The notes: generated from the sequence alone by a model not told the origin. DNA of 64,000 nucleotides from Mesorhizobium sp. B2-3-4 (GCF_006442315.1 NZ_VFVY01000018.1:62001-126000); one strand, 5' to 3'; positions 35,431 through 43,893 are shown, numbered from the stretch's first letter. Numbers and translations are program-made.

Positions 35431-35828
35431 TTGCAGCTGTCCAGTTCGATGGTGGCGGAGGGATCGAGGACCACGCCCGGCGTCTCGAGCTGCTTCTTCA
35501 GGCAGGCCAGTTGAGGGCGTGAGACGATGAACTGCATGTCCGGCTCCGCCGGTGCCTTGTTGGGCGACGGCAAGGCCTCGACGATGCCGCGCGAGGTGCA
35601 GCCGGACAGATCGACGACGATCGCGTCGCTGCTGGCCTTGGCAAACTGGTCGTACTGGTCGAGAAAGCACGTCGCCAGTTCCGAATTGATAACCACCTGC
35701 TTGGCGCAGAGGCCGCAGGCGTCCTGCGCCGAGGCGTTGGCGATCAGCAACATGCCGCCGGCAAGACCGGCAACCGTGGCGCGCCAGGAAAATACGGACT
35801 TCTTCACAATCGATCCCACCCGCTTCAT
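35427..35828 (-). CDS. Small exported cysteine-containing protein of unknown function (caspase operon)
   Basis: From ATG 35828 the product has 133 residues with a signal peptide (MKRVGSIVKKSVFSWRATVAGLAGGMLLIANASA). The mature part begins QDACGLCAKQVVINSELATCFLDQ and has further Cys residues near DLSGC, LACLKK and the C-terminal DSCK, probably forming disulfides. No family recognised. A further start 20 codons upstream is possible but lacks a good signal. It is second in the caspase operon and overlaps the next gene by ATGA. Confidence 0.75.
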   Translation of the reverse strand: MKRVGSIVKKSVFSWRATVAGLAGGMLLIANASAQDACGLCAKQVVINSELATCFLDQYDQFAKASSDAIVVDLSGCTSRGIVEALPSPNKAPAEPDMQFIVSRPQLACLKKQLETPGVVLDPSATIELDSCK

Positions 35829-35927
35829 GCGGCCGTCGTGCCCCAGGGCCGCAGCCTGCAATGTTCTCACATCACGCCAATCGCGCAAGGGCCGGCATAC
35901 GGACCAGAAGGCCCGCGCCGGCGCCGC

Positions 35928-38129
35928 TCAAGCGCGCGGCACCGTCTCCATCGGGAAGATCATCACCGCTCCCTTGGGGCCGCTCTTGTCGGCAAGCCGC
36001 ATCACCGAACGGGTCGATGGCGCCATGCCGATATCGGCGAGCATGTCGGAGAAGCTGGCGGGGCCAATCCCGCGCGTCATCGACGCGACACCGTCCTGTG
36101 CCAGGAAGCTCAGATCCTCCTTCTCGCTTTCCGGCGGCGCCTCGGTCAGCACCGCGATCATCCGCTCCATGCCGAAACTGGTGTCGGTGAAGGCCAGCAG
36201 CCCTTCCTCAAGCGTGGCCTGCGGCGCCAGCCGCTCGGCGACGATGTGGGTGATCGAATAGTCGCTGCCGACATAGAGCACGTTGATGTCGACCAGCTGG
36301 TCCGAGCTGTTCTTGGCCAGAACATGCACCTCGTCGCCGGGTGAAACGCGTGGCACCACCGAGGCCTGCAACGGCTCCAGCGCATCCTTGTCGCGGCGCT
36401 TGACCTGGAATTGCACGTCGACGTCCTCGGGCTTGTAGTCGGAAGCCACGGCCAGCCTGGAAAGCCCGGTGGCCCGGAAGATGGTGCGCAAATTCCTGGT
36501 CGTCGCATCGACGAGCTTCTGGCGGTCGTCGGGGTGGATGATGATCAGCGGCGGCTTGCTGCCATCCTTCAGGGTCACGTCGCCCGAGGCCGGCAGGAAC
36601 CACAGTGCCGGCTTGTCGGTGGCATTCTTATCAGCGCCGGCAATGGTATTCTCGCGCATCACCGCGAAGCGCAGTTCGGCACTCTTGCCCGGATCGACCA
36701 GTTCGATGTTGAAGCCGGTCTCCTTGGCCGTGGCCAGTTCGTCGAGAACCGAGTTGACCAGCGCGGTTTCCGTCTCCAGTCCTTTGGTCGCTGCCGGGCG
36801 TGCGACGGCGAGCTTGTAATCGACGGCGATCTCCGCCACCCGGGCGTAGGCATTGGCGGGGATGTCAGCCACCTTGAGGGCCGGCTTCTTGTCGAACTCG
36901 ACCGGCTTGACCCGGCTCTCCAGGTTCTTCGCCGATTCCACTTCGAGATAGCCGACCGCGTCCGACAGCGACGACAGCGCCGACGGCAGGATCGCGAGCT
37001 TGCTGCCGGGGGTGAGACGATGCAGCAGCCCGGCGCCGATGGAGGCCTCGCCGTCCTTGACGACGATGGGCCACTGCATGACCGCGTCCGTCTTGTCGGT
37101 GCCGAAGACACGCGCGTCGAGTTCGCCTTCGAAAAGCGGCGTCGGCCGGGTGCGGCTGTCGGCAGAATATTGCTGCAGCACGGCCTGGCCAAGCTGGCGA
37201 TAGGTGACGTTGGGGTTTTCGGCGAGTTTCGACAGGATGGTGAAGGTGAACAGGCCGAAGCGCGGCGCGTCCGTCGTGCCTTTGGGCAACGGCATTTCCG
37301 GCGTCGTCTCGACGGTCTGCGCGGCATAGAAAGCCACCAGCTTGCCCTTGGTGATCGGCTCGCCGCCGGTCGGCGTCAGGTTGAAGGCAGGCTTGCGCTG
37401 GCCGTTCTCGTCGAGGCCGCGCGATGCGCCCGCGACCGTGTCCTCATAGGTCTTGATGGCTGCCGCCCTGGCAGCCTCGTCGCCGCCGACCAGGTCGGCG
37501 AACTCGACCTTGCGTTCCAGCTCGTCCTCAACATCGACCGCGCGGGTCGCGGTGCCGGAATGGCAGCAGTCGAACACCGCCCAGACGAAGGCGCCCTTGT
37601 TCCTGATGGCGTCGAGCGCATCGCCGATTTCGTTGTCGACCAGCGCGTTCGGCACGCCGGCATCCCTATTGATCCACTTCTCGATGTCGACGGGCAGGAA
37701 TATCTCGTCGAGGCCGTCGGTCTCGTCGCCCTTGACCATTTCGGGCTGCTGGGCGCCGTGGCCCGACAGGTGCAGGTAGACGAAATCGTCGCGCTGCACC
37801 TTGGCGGCGAGGTCGGCGAGGGCCGCCTTGATCGCCTTGTGCGTCGGAAGATCCTGGGCGCCAGGCACGTCCTTGGCCAGCAGCGTGACGTTCTCGGGCG
37901 CGAAGCGCACGGGATCGGGCACGTTCTTCAGGAGATATTCATGCACCAGGCCGGCATCGTTCTTCGGCCCGATCAGCCAGTTCCTCTGCGGCAGGGCAGG
38001 ATATTCGGTGCAGGCGACCAGCAGCGCGTGGTAAGTGCGCGATGCGGCCCGCGCGCGGAACGACACCGCACCAGCGGCCATCAGCGCGGACGTGCCGACA
38101 AGCAGCGTCCGGCGTGTCAATTTGATCAT
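35928..38129 (-). CDS. Tat-exported metacaspase-like protease (C14)
   Basis: The 733-residue protein starts MIKLTRRTLLVGTSALMAAG, a twin-arginine-like signal peptide ending near FRARAA. Residues about 30-330 are a caspase domain with the metacaspase-type dyad H124 (LHLSGHGAQ) and C189 (VFDCCHSGT). The remaining ~400 residues hold a beta-rich domain of unknown role (VHVLAKNSSDQLVDINVLYVGSDYSITHI). Bacterial type I metacaspases cleave after basic residues; activity here is inferred from the dyad. It is the first gene of a five-gene operon (metacaspase, small Cys protein, membrane protein, WD40-caspase, MEMO-CapA). Confidence 0.88.
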   Translation of the reverse strand: MIKLTRRTLLVGTSALMAAGAVSFRARAASRTYHALLVACTEYPALPQRNWLIGPKNDAGLVHEYLLKNVPDPVRFAPENVTLLAKDVPGAQDLPTHKAIKAALADLAAKVQRDDFVYLHLSGHGAQQPEMVKGDETDGLDEIFLPVDIEKWINRDAGVPNALVDNEIGDALDAIRNKGAFVWAVFDCCHSGTATRAVDVEDELERKVEFADLVGGDEAARAAAIKTYEDTVAGASRGLDENGQRKPAFNLTPTGGEPITKGKLVAFYAAQTVETTPEMPLPKGTTDAPRFGLFTFTILSKLAENPNVTYRQLGQAVLQQYSADSRTRPTPLFEGELDARVFGTDKTDAVMQWPIVVKDGEASIGAGLLHRLTPGSKLAILPSALSSLSDAVGYLEVESAKNLESRVKPVEFDKKPALKVADIPANAYARVAEIAVDYKLAVARPAATKGLETETALVNSVLDELATAKETGFNIELVDPGKSAELRFAVMRENTIAGADKNATDKPALWFLPASGDVTLKDGSKPPLIIIHPDDRQKLVDATTRNLRTIFRATGLSRLAVASDYKPEDVDVQFQVKRRDKDALEPLQASVVPRVSPGDEVHVLAKNSSDQLVDINVLYVGSDYSITHIVAERLAPQATLEEGLLAFTDTSFGMERMIAVLTEAPPESEKEDLSFLAQDGVASMTRGIGPASFSDMLADIGMAPSTRSVMRLADKSGPKGAVMIFPMETVPRA

Positions 38130-38349
38130 GATTGCTTCCCCAAGCCGATCGAATTTCCCAAGTAAGCCAAATCTCGCCGGGAATTTTGTCAGTATTTTGA
38201 ATGTGGCCGGGCCAGTCAACCCGATGCAACGCATTGGGATCATTCCGACGGCGCCACCAATCAGGCAGTTCGGCCGCGACTTCAATCATGAAGATCGCGG
38301 AAACAGTGGCAAAGGCGCCGGTTCGTCGCTATTTCATTGGAAAGAGCCG

Positions 38350-38374
38350 CTCGCATGCGAAAAAGCCATGCGAG
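38350..38374. other. Inverted repeat upstream of zur-like gene
   Basis: CTCGCATG and CATGCGAG (perfect 8-bp arms, nine-base spacer) end 25 bases before the Fur-family start codon at 38400. It could be an operator or a leader hairpin. It does not match the usual alphaproteobacterial Zur box, which I do not see in the 38130-38399 gap. The rest of that gap shows no gene. Confidence 0.45.
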
Positions 38375-38399
38375 AGGCGCAACAAGCGGAAGCAGGATC

Positions 38400-38804
38400 A
38401 TGGCGGCAAGGGATGTGCTGACGAAGAATCAGCTGTGCGTGCTCGAGAAGCTCGAGACCGCCAGCGGGCCGCTCAGCGCCTATACCTTGCTCGACCAGCT
38501 GCGCGAGCGCGGCTTCCGCGCGCCGCTACAGGTTTACCGGGCGCTCGACACGCTGGTGAAATCCGGCTTCGTGCACCGGCTGGAAAGCATCAACTCCTTC
38601 GTCGCCTGCGCCGAGCCGCACGACCACAGCCATTCGATGACCGCCTTCGCCATTTGCGACACATGTGGGCAGGTGACCGAAATGTCCGACCACGACGTCG
38701 ATCACCGGCTGAACGAATGGGTCAACGCGACCGGCTTCGCCGCCAAGAAGGCGGTGATCGAGTTTCGCGGTGTGTGCGCGAAGTGCCGGGCCGAAGCGGC
38801 CTAA
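38400..38804 (+). CDS. zur: Fur-family zinc-responsive regulator (Zur-like)
   Basis: The 134-residue protein starts at ATG 38400 after AGCAGG. It has the Fur winged-helix region (AYTLLDQLRERGFRAPLQVYRALDTLVKSGFVHRLES) and a metal/dimer domain with HDHSHSMTAFAICDTCG. Structural zinc ligands are C86/C89 and C126/C129 (CAKC). The His-rich stretch and C-terminal CxxC fit Zur rather than Fur or Irr, but without structure the metal is an inference. Its TAA overlaps the first bases of the second inverted-repeat element. Divergent from the caspase operon, with no evident functional link. Confidence 0.75.
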   Translation: MAARDVLTKNQLCVLEKLETASGPLSAYTLLDQLRERGFRAPLQVYRALDTLVKSGFVHRLESINSFVACAEPHDHSHSMTAFAICDTCGQVTEMSDHDVDHRLNEWVNATGFAAKKAVIEFRGVCAKCRAEAA

Positions 38805-38972
38805 GGTGTATTGATATTCAGGTGAGGCCGGCCTGCAAATGGCTGATACCTCCGCTTCCCCGTTCTACTGCGTCGCAGTAGAACTGTGCTCACGTACCCA
38901 AAAGTATGCCCCGCTCCGGTTCTCAGGATTCACCACTTTTGACTCGGCCTGATCTGAACCGCAACACACCTT
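38803..38972. repeat. Inverted-repeat element, copy 2 (170 bp)
   Basis: Same organisation as copy 1 at 29777-29942: left end AAGGTGTATTGATATTCAGGT, core hairpin with arms GTTCTACTGCG/CGCAGTAGAAC (38862-38884, identical to copy 1), and right end CGGCCTGATCTGAAC then ACACCTT. Shared internal blocks include CTCACGTAC and CCGCTCCGGTTCTC. The left end begins within the TAA of the zur-like gene, and the element ends nine bases before the polA stop, again between convergent genes. Confidence 0.88.
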
Positions 38973-38981
38973 GCGTTGGCG

Positions 38982-41939
38982 CTAATGCGCCTCGTCCCAA
39001 TTGTTCGCCGCGCGCGCGTCGACATGGAGGGGTACGGACATCGAGACCGCCGGCATCGCCGCGTTTTCCATGACGTGGCGCACGACCGGGATCGTCGCCT
39101 CGACTTCGGCCTCGACCGTCTCGAAGATCAGTTCGTCATGCACCTGCAAGAGCATGCGGGCGGACAGCCTGGCCTTGTCCAGGGCTTCCTCCATGCGGAT
39201 CATGGCGCGGCGGATGATGTCGGCGGCGGTGCCTTGCAGGCGGGCATTGATCGAAGCGCGCTCGTTGAAGGCACGCAACGACGGGTTCGAGGACCTGATG
39301 TCTGGATAATGGATACGGCGGCCGAAGATGGTTTCGACGAAGCCGTGCTCGCGGGCGTAGGCCTTGGTCTCCTCGATATAGTCGCGGATGCCGGGGAAGC
39401 GCTCGAAATATTTCTTGATGTAGGCGCTTGCCTCTTCGCGCGGGATCGACAGCTGGTTGGCGAGGCCGAAGGCCGAGATACCGTAGATGATGCCGAAATT
39501 GATCGCCTTGGCGCGGCGGCGCACTTCCGACGGCATGCCTTCGACCGGAACACCGAACATCTCCGAAGCCGTGATGGCGTGAATGTCGGCTCCATCGGCG
39601 AAAGCCTGCCGCAATTGCGGAATTTCGGCGACATGGGCGAGCACGCGCAGCTCGATCTGGCTGTAGTCGGCCGACACCAGCCGGTGGCTCTTGTCGGTGA
39701 TGAAGGCGGTGCGGATCTTGCGGCCTTCCGCGGTGCGGACCGGGATGTTCTGCAGATTCGGGTCGGACGAGGACAGTCGGCCGGTGGTCGTCGCGGCCAG
39801 TGCGTAGGAGGTGTGGACCCGCCTGGTTTCGGGATTGACGAAGCCGGGCAGCGCATCGGTATAGGTCGATTTCAACTTGGTGAGCTGGCGCCAGTCGACG
39901 ATCTTGCGCGGCAACTCGTGGCCCTCGGCGGCAAGGTCTTCGAGCAACTGCGCCGAGGTCGACCACTGGCCGGTCTTGGTCTTGGAGCCGCCGGGCAGGC
40001 CCATGCGGCCGAACAATATATCGCCGAGCTGCTTGGGGGAGCCGATGTTTATGCGCTCGCCTACTAGCTGGTAGATTTCCTCCTCGAGCCGGGCGGCACC
40101 TTGCGCCAGTTCTCCCGAGAGCCGCGACAATATCTGCCGGTCGACCGAAATGCCGCGCTGTTCCATCCGCGCCAGCACCGGCACCAGCGGCCGTTCCAGG
40201 CGTTCGTACACGGATACCAGGCCCTTGGCGGCAAGCCTGGGCTTCAGCACCTGCCACAGCCGCAGCGTTATGTCGGCATCCTCGGCGGCATGCGCGGTCG
40301 CCCTGTCGATGTCGACCTGGTCGAAACCGACGGAGCTCTTGCCGGAACCGGTCACGTCTTTGAGCTGGAGGGGAGTGTGGCCAAGCCATTTGTCGGCAAG
40401 GGCGTCCATGCCGTGACCGTGCGGCGTGCCGGCGTCGAGCACGTAGGAGATCAGCATGGTGTCGTCGAACGGCGCGACGTCGATGCCGTAACGGCTCATG
40501 ATGACCAGATCATATTTCAAATTCTGCGCGACTTTCAGCACCGACCTGTCTTCGAGCAGGGGTTTGAGTGCCGCCAGGGCTTCGCGAAGCGGGACCTGGT
40601 TCTCGAGCACGCCGCCGCCGAGCAGGTCTCCGCTGCCGCTCTTGTGGGCGAAGGGAATGTAGCCGGCGCGACCGGGCGCCGTGGCCAGCGCCATGCCGAT
40701 CAGCTCGGCCTGCATCGGATCGGCGGAGGTCGCCCTGACGTCGAAGGCGGCGATGCCGGTCTCGCGCGCCTCGGCGATCCAGGCTTTCAGCGTCGCCATA
40801 TCGCGGATGCACTGATAGGCGGATGTATCGATCTCGGCGGTCGCCGCCCGCTCCAGTCGCAGCGCGGCGAGCAGGGAGGGGGTATCGCCTTGTTTCGGCG
40901 TCTGCGTGGTTTCGGTTCCAGCAGCCTGGCCAGGTTCCGTGCCCGCGCCATTGCGGGCAACGGCGGGTGCTCCGGCGCCGACATCGGGGCCATGCGCATT
41001 GTCGGCGCGTTCGACGGTCACCGAGACGGCCTGGACGTCGCCGGCCTCGGTGCCGGTCGCTTCCGCCACACGGCGGGTCAGCGAGGTGAATTCCATGGTC
41101 TTCAGGAAGCCGATCAGCTTGGGCCCATCGGGGGCATGCAGGACGAAATCGTCCAGCCCCTCCGCCACCGGCACATCGTTCTTCAGCGTCACCAGCTGGC
41201 GCGAGATGCGCGCCTTTTCGGCATTGGCGATAATCGATTCCCGCCTTTTCTCCTGTTTGATTTCACCGGCACGGGCGAGCAGCCCGTCGAGATCGCCGAA
41301 CTGCTCCAGCAATTGCGCGGCCGTCTTCGGCCCGATGCCGGGCACACCCGGCACATTGTCGACGGAATCGCCGGTCAGCGCCTGCAGGTCGATCATCTTT
41401 TCCGGCGGCACGCCCCATTTCTCGATCACTTCGGGGATGCCGATCTGGCGGTCCTTCATCGGGTCGTACATGCCGACCGTGTCGCCGACGAGCTGCATCA
41501 GGTCCTTGTCGGAGGAGATGATGGTGGTGTCGCCGCCAGCCTCGCAAGCGAGCTTGCAGTAGGTGGCGATGAGATCGTCGGCCTCGAACCCCTCCATCTC
41601 GACGCAAGGCAGATTGAAAGCCCTGGTGGCCTGGCGGATCAGTCCGAATTGCGGGATCAGGTCCTCGGGCGGCGCCGAACGGTTGGCCTTGTATTCGGGA
41701 TAGAGGTCGTTGCGGAAGGTCTTCGACGAATAATCGAAGATGACGGCGAAGTGCGTCGGCACGGTCCCCACATCGGTGTTGCGGGCATCCTGCATCAGCT
41801 TCCACAGCATGTTGCAGAAGCCGGAAACGGCACCTACCGGCAGGCCGTCGGATTTGCGGGTCAGCGGCGGCAACGCGTGATAGGCCCGGAAGATGTAGCC
41901 GGAGCCGTCGATGAGGAAAAGATGATCGCCTTTTTTCAT
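38982..41939 (-). CDS. polA: DNA polymerase I
   Basis: The 985-residue protein starts MKKGDHLFLIDGSGYIFRAYHAL at ATG 41939. Domains: 5' nuclease (about 1-290; GFEADDLIATYC, LTGDSVDNVPGVPGIGPKTA), a Gly/Ala-rich linker, a 3'-5' exonuclease-like domain (about 385-570) and the polymerase domain (600-985; motif A VSADYSQIELRVLAH, O-helix RRAKAINFGIIYGISAFG, motif C LLQVHDELIFE). In the exonuclease domain the first motif reads FDVRAT where active enzymes have FDTET: D400 is kept but the Glu is R402. Later Asp residues (NLKYD, AAEDAD) are present. Proofreading may be weak or lost. Some 20 N-terminal codons upstream are open but unlikely. Confidence 0.96.
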   Translation of the reverse strand: MKKGDHLFLIDGSGYIFRAYHALPPLTRKSDGLPVGAVSGFCNMLWKLMQDARNTDVGTVPTHFAVIFDYSSKTFRNDLYPEYKANRSAPPEDLIPQFGLIRQATRAFNLPCVEMEGFEADDLIATYCKLACEAGGDTTIISSDKDLMQLVGDTVGMYDPMKDRQIGIPEVIEKWGVPPEKMIDLQALTGDSVDNVPGVPGIGPKTAAQLLEQFGDLDGLLARAGEIKQEKRRESIIANAEKARISRQLVTLKNDVPVAEGLDDFVLHAPDGPKLIGFLKTMEFTSLTRRVAEATGTEAGDVQAVSVTVERADNAHGPDVGAGAPAVARNGAGTEPGQAAGTETTQTPKQGDTPSLLAALRLERAATAEIDTSAYQCIRDMATLKAWIAEARETGIAAFDVRATSADPMQAELIGMALATAPGRAGYIPFAHKSGSGDLLGGGVLENQVPLREALAALKPLLEDRSVLKVAQNLKYDLVIMSRYGIDVAPFDDTMLISYVLDAGTPHGHGMDALADKWLGHTPLQLKDVTGSGKSSVGFDQVDIDRATAHAAEDADITLRLWQVLKPRLAAKGLVSVYERLERPLVPVLARMEQRGISVDRQILSRLSGELAQGAARLEEEIYQLVGERINIGSPKQLGDILFGRMGLPGGSKTKTGQWSTSAQLLEDLAAEGHELPRKIVDWRQLTKLKSTYTDALPGFVNPETRRVHTSYALAATTTGRLSSSDPNLQNIPVRTAEGRKIRTAFITDKSHRLVSADYSQIELRVLAHVAEIPQLRQAFADGADIHAITASEMFGVPVEGMPSEVRRRAKAINFGIIYGISAFGLANQLSIPREEASAYIKKYFERFPGIRDYIEETKAYAREHGFVETIFGRRIHYPDIRSSNPSLRAFNERASINARLQGTAADIIRRAMIRMEEALDKARLSARMLLQVHDELIFETVEAEVEATIPVVRHVMENAAMPAVSMSVPLHVDARAANNWDEAH

Positions 41940-42049
41940 GCCGGCAGGGATAGCGCGGCGCGATGGCTTGGTCCATGCCAAAGACACCGCCATATATAGG
42001 TTCCGTCAACACCCTGACAGATCGGGCTTATACAGGCCCGCTCACGGGT

Positions 42050-42069
42050 ACGTTACAAAAGTGTAACGT
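42050..42069. promoter_or_regulatory. Inverted repeat ACGTTACA-aaag-TGTAACGT upstream of sRNA/polA
   Basis: Perfect 8-bp arms with a four-base spacer, 111 bases upstream of polA and about 60 bases before the first sRNA hairpin. The symmetry suggests a protein-binding site. The factor is not recognisable. Confidence 0.6.
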
Positions 42070-42119
42070 TGACGCCCTTGAATCGCCACGTTCACAGACC
42101 CAAATACACGTCATCGGCA

Positions 42120-42258
42120 GTTTTCGCCGAGTCCGGAGCAAGGCCCGTCCCCCGCCTATCCCGGACAATTGCGGCAGCCTATCCCCCCTCTCCGGGCTGC
42201 CGCATCGTTTCGAGTAAAACGCCGCCGTGGTCCCCCCTCCACCACGGCGGCATTTTTT
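42120..42258 (+). ncRNA. Candidate trans-acting sRNA with three C-rich-loop hairpins (alpha-r14/NfeR1-like)
   Basis: Three consecutive stem-loops: GTCCGG/CCGGAC (42131-42166), GCGGCAGCC/GGCTGCCGC (42171-42203) and GCCGCCGTGGT/ACCACGGCGGC (42221-42251). The last is followed by a T-run, making an intrinsic terminator. Each loop exposes a C-rich run with CCCCCTCC or similar, which would pair with Shine-Dalgarno sequences. This three-hairpin, anti-SD-loop design matches the alphaproteobacterial alpha-r14 (NfeR1) family as I know it. The 5' end is approximate and family membership is inferred. Confidence 0.65.
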
Positions 42259-42358
42259 TGCTCGCGGCCGCCGCTCGGGCCGTGGTCCAATCGTCCCGGG
42301 CTTTTCGTTTCGCCGCTCTGCCTTTACGGTTCCGGCACTGAATCGAAAGGTTTCGCAA

Positions 42359-43744
42359 ATGTCCGCAATCTCCCCCGTCCTCGACCGTCTCGACAAGAAT
42401 CTCGACCAGAGCCTGGAACGGCTCTTCGGCCTGCTCGCGATCAAGTCGATCTCGACTGATCCAGCCTATACCGCCGACTGCCGCAAGGCGGCGGAATGGC
42501 TGGTGGCCGAGCTCAAGCTGATCGGCTTCGACGCCAGCGTGCGCGACACACCGGGGCATCCGATGGTGGTGGCTCATCATGACGGGCCGGCGGGCGCACC
42601 GCATGTGCTGTTCTACGGCCACTACGACGTGCAGCCGGTCGACCCGATCGAATTGTGGGAAAACGACCCCTTCGCACCCGCGATCAAGGAGGTCGGACCC
42701 GGTCACAAAATCATCACCGGGCGCGGCTCGGCCGACGACAAGGGCCAGCTGATGACCTTTGTCGAGGCCTGCCGTGCCTGGAAGCAGGTGCATGGCAGCC
42801 TGCCGTGCCAGGTCACGATCCTGTTCGAAGGCGAAGAGGAATCCGGCTCGCCTTCGTTGAAGCCGTTCCTCGAGGCCAATGCCGAGGAGCTCAAGGCCGA
42901 TTTCGCGCTGGTCTGCGATACCAGCATGTGGGATCGCGACACGCCGTCGATCTGTGTCGGGCTGCGCGGCCTGGTCGGCGAGGAGATCACCGTCAAGGCG
43001 GCCGACCGTGACCTGCATTCGGGCCTTTATGGCGGTGCCGCCGCCAACCCGATCCGTATCCTGGCCAAGGTGCTGGCCGACATCCACGACAAGGACGGCC
43101 ATATCACCATCCCGGGCTTCTATGACGGCGTCGAGGAGACACCCTCGCAGGTTCTGCAATCATGGGAGACGCTGGGTGAAACGGCCGAGACCTTCCTCGG
43201 ACCTGTCGGCCTGTCGATCCCGTCGGGCGAAAAGGGCCGCTCGGTGCTGGAACTGACCTGGGCACGGCCGACAACCGAGTTCAACGGCATCATCGGCGGT
43301 TATACCGGCAAGGGCTTCAAGACCGTCATCGCGGCGGAAGCCTCGGCCAAGGTGTCGTTCCGCCTTGTCCACAAGCAGGATCCAAAGAAGATCCGTGCGG
43401 CCTTCCGCAAATTCGTAGAGGAGCGCATTCCGGCCGACTGCTCGGTCGAATTCCACGCCCATGGCGGCTCGCCGGCGATCCAGCTTTCCTATGACTCGCC
43501 CTTCCTGGCCAAGGCCAAGACGGCGCTTTCCGACGAATGGCCAAAACCGGCGGTGACCACCGGCAGCGGCGGCTCCATTCCGGTGGTGGGCGACTTCCAG
43601 ACCTATCTCGGTATGGAATCGCTGCTGGTCGGGTTCGGTCTCGACGACGACCGCATCCATTCGCCCAACGAGAAATACGAGCTCAGCTCCTTCCACAAGG
43701 GCCAACGCTCCTGGGCGCGCATTCTGGACGCGCTGACACGGTAA
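42359..43744 (+). CDS. M20-family metallopeptidase (dipeptidase/acylase)
   Basis: The 461-residue protein starts MSAISPVLDRLDKNLDQS at ATG 42359. It carries the di-zinc site of M20 enzymes: FYGHYDVQPVD (His/Asp), TGRGSADDKGQ (bridging Asp), FEGEEESGSPS (catalytic Glu pair), then CDTSMW and a late His in DDRIHSPNEKYELSSF. The dimerisation domain spans about residues 200-360. It cleaves dipeptides or N-acyl amino acids in the cytoplasm; the substrate is not determinable. It is transcribed alone, downstream of the sRNA terminator. Confidence 0.92.
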   Translation: MSAISPVLDRLDKNLDQSLERLFGLLAIKSISTDPAYTADCRKAAEWLVAELKLIGFDASVRDTPGHPMVVAHHDGPAGAPHVLFYGHYDVQPVDPIELWENDPFAPAIKEVGPGHKIITGRGSADDKGQLMTFVEACRAWKQVHGSLPCQVTILFEGEEESGSPSLKPFLEANAEELKADFALVCDTSMWDRDTPSICVGLRGLVGEEITVKAADRDLHSGLYGGAAANPIRILAKVLADIHDKDGHITIPGFYDGVEETPSQVLQSWETLGETAETFLGPVGLSIPSGEKGRSVLELTWARPTTEFNGIIGGYTGKGFKTVIAAEASAKVSFRLVHKQDPKKIRAAFRKFVEERIPADCSVEFHAHGGSPAIQLSYDSPFLAKAKTALSDEWPKPAVTTGSGGSIPVVGDFQTYLGMESLLVGFGLDDDRIHSPNEKYELSSFHKGQRSWARILDALTR

Positions 43745-43765
43745 GCCGGGACCCTGAACGGCGTG

Positions 43766-43788
43766 AAAATCAACTTTATGTTGATTTT
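43766..43788. terminator. AT-rich hairpin after the M20 peptidase gene
   Basis: AAAATCAAC / GTTGATTTT (perfect 9-bp arms, five-base loop), flanked by GCG and CGC, starting 22 bases after the stop codon. A short T tract lies within the right arm. A weak intrinsic terminator is plausible. Confidence 0.55.
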
Positions 43789-43893
43789 TCCGCCGATCAC
43801 GGCAAGGACGGGCTGCCAGCGCAATTTTGTTGGAGCGCGTGCGCGCTTCTTTGACGGATGCGCGACGCCAATGGCCGCGACCCGGAGAAGACG

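Noticed and set aside
25217..38129. Reading the caspase block as a known antiphage (CRISPR-caspase or TPR-CHAT) system
   Set aside because: All proteins are exported or membrane-bound, and there is no Cas, nuclease or nucleotide-cyclase gene nearby.
36411..38165. 584-codon open frame on the plus strand
   Set aside because: Antisense to the Tat metacaspase gene; no recognisable domain.
40101..41999. 632-codon open frame on the plus strand
   Set aside because: Antisense to polA, which has all expected motifs.
42120..42258. A small protein gene in the sRNA region
   Set aside because: No start with a ribosome site; the hairpin structure and terminator explain the sequence better.
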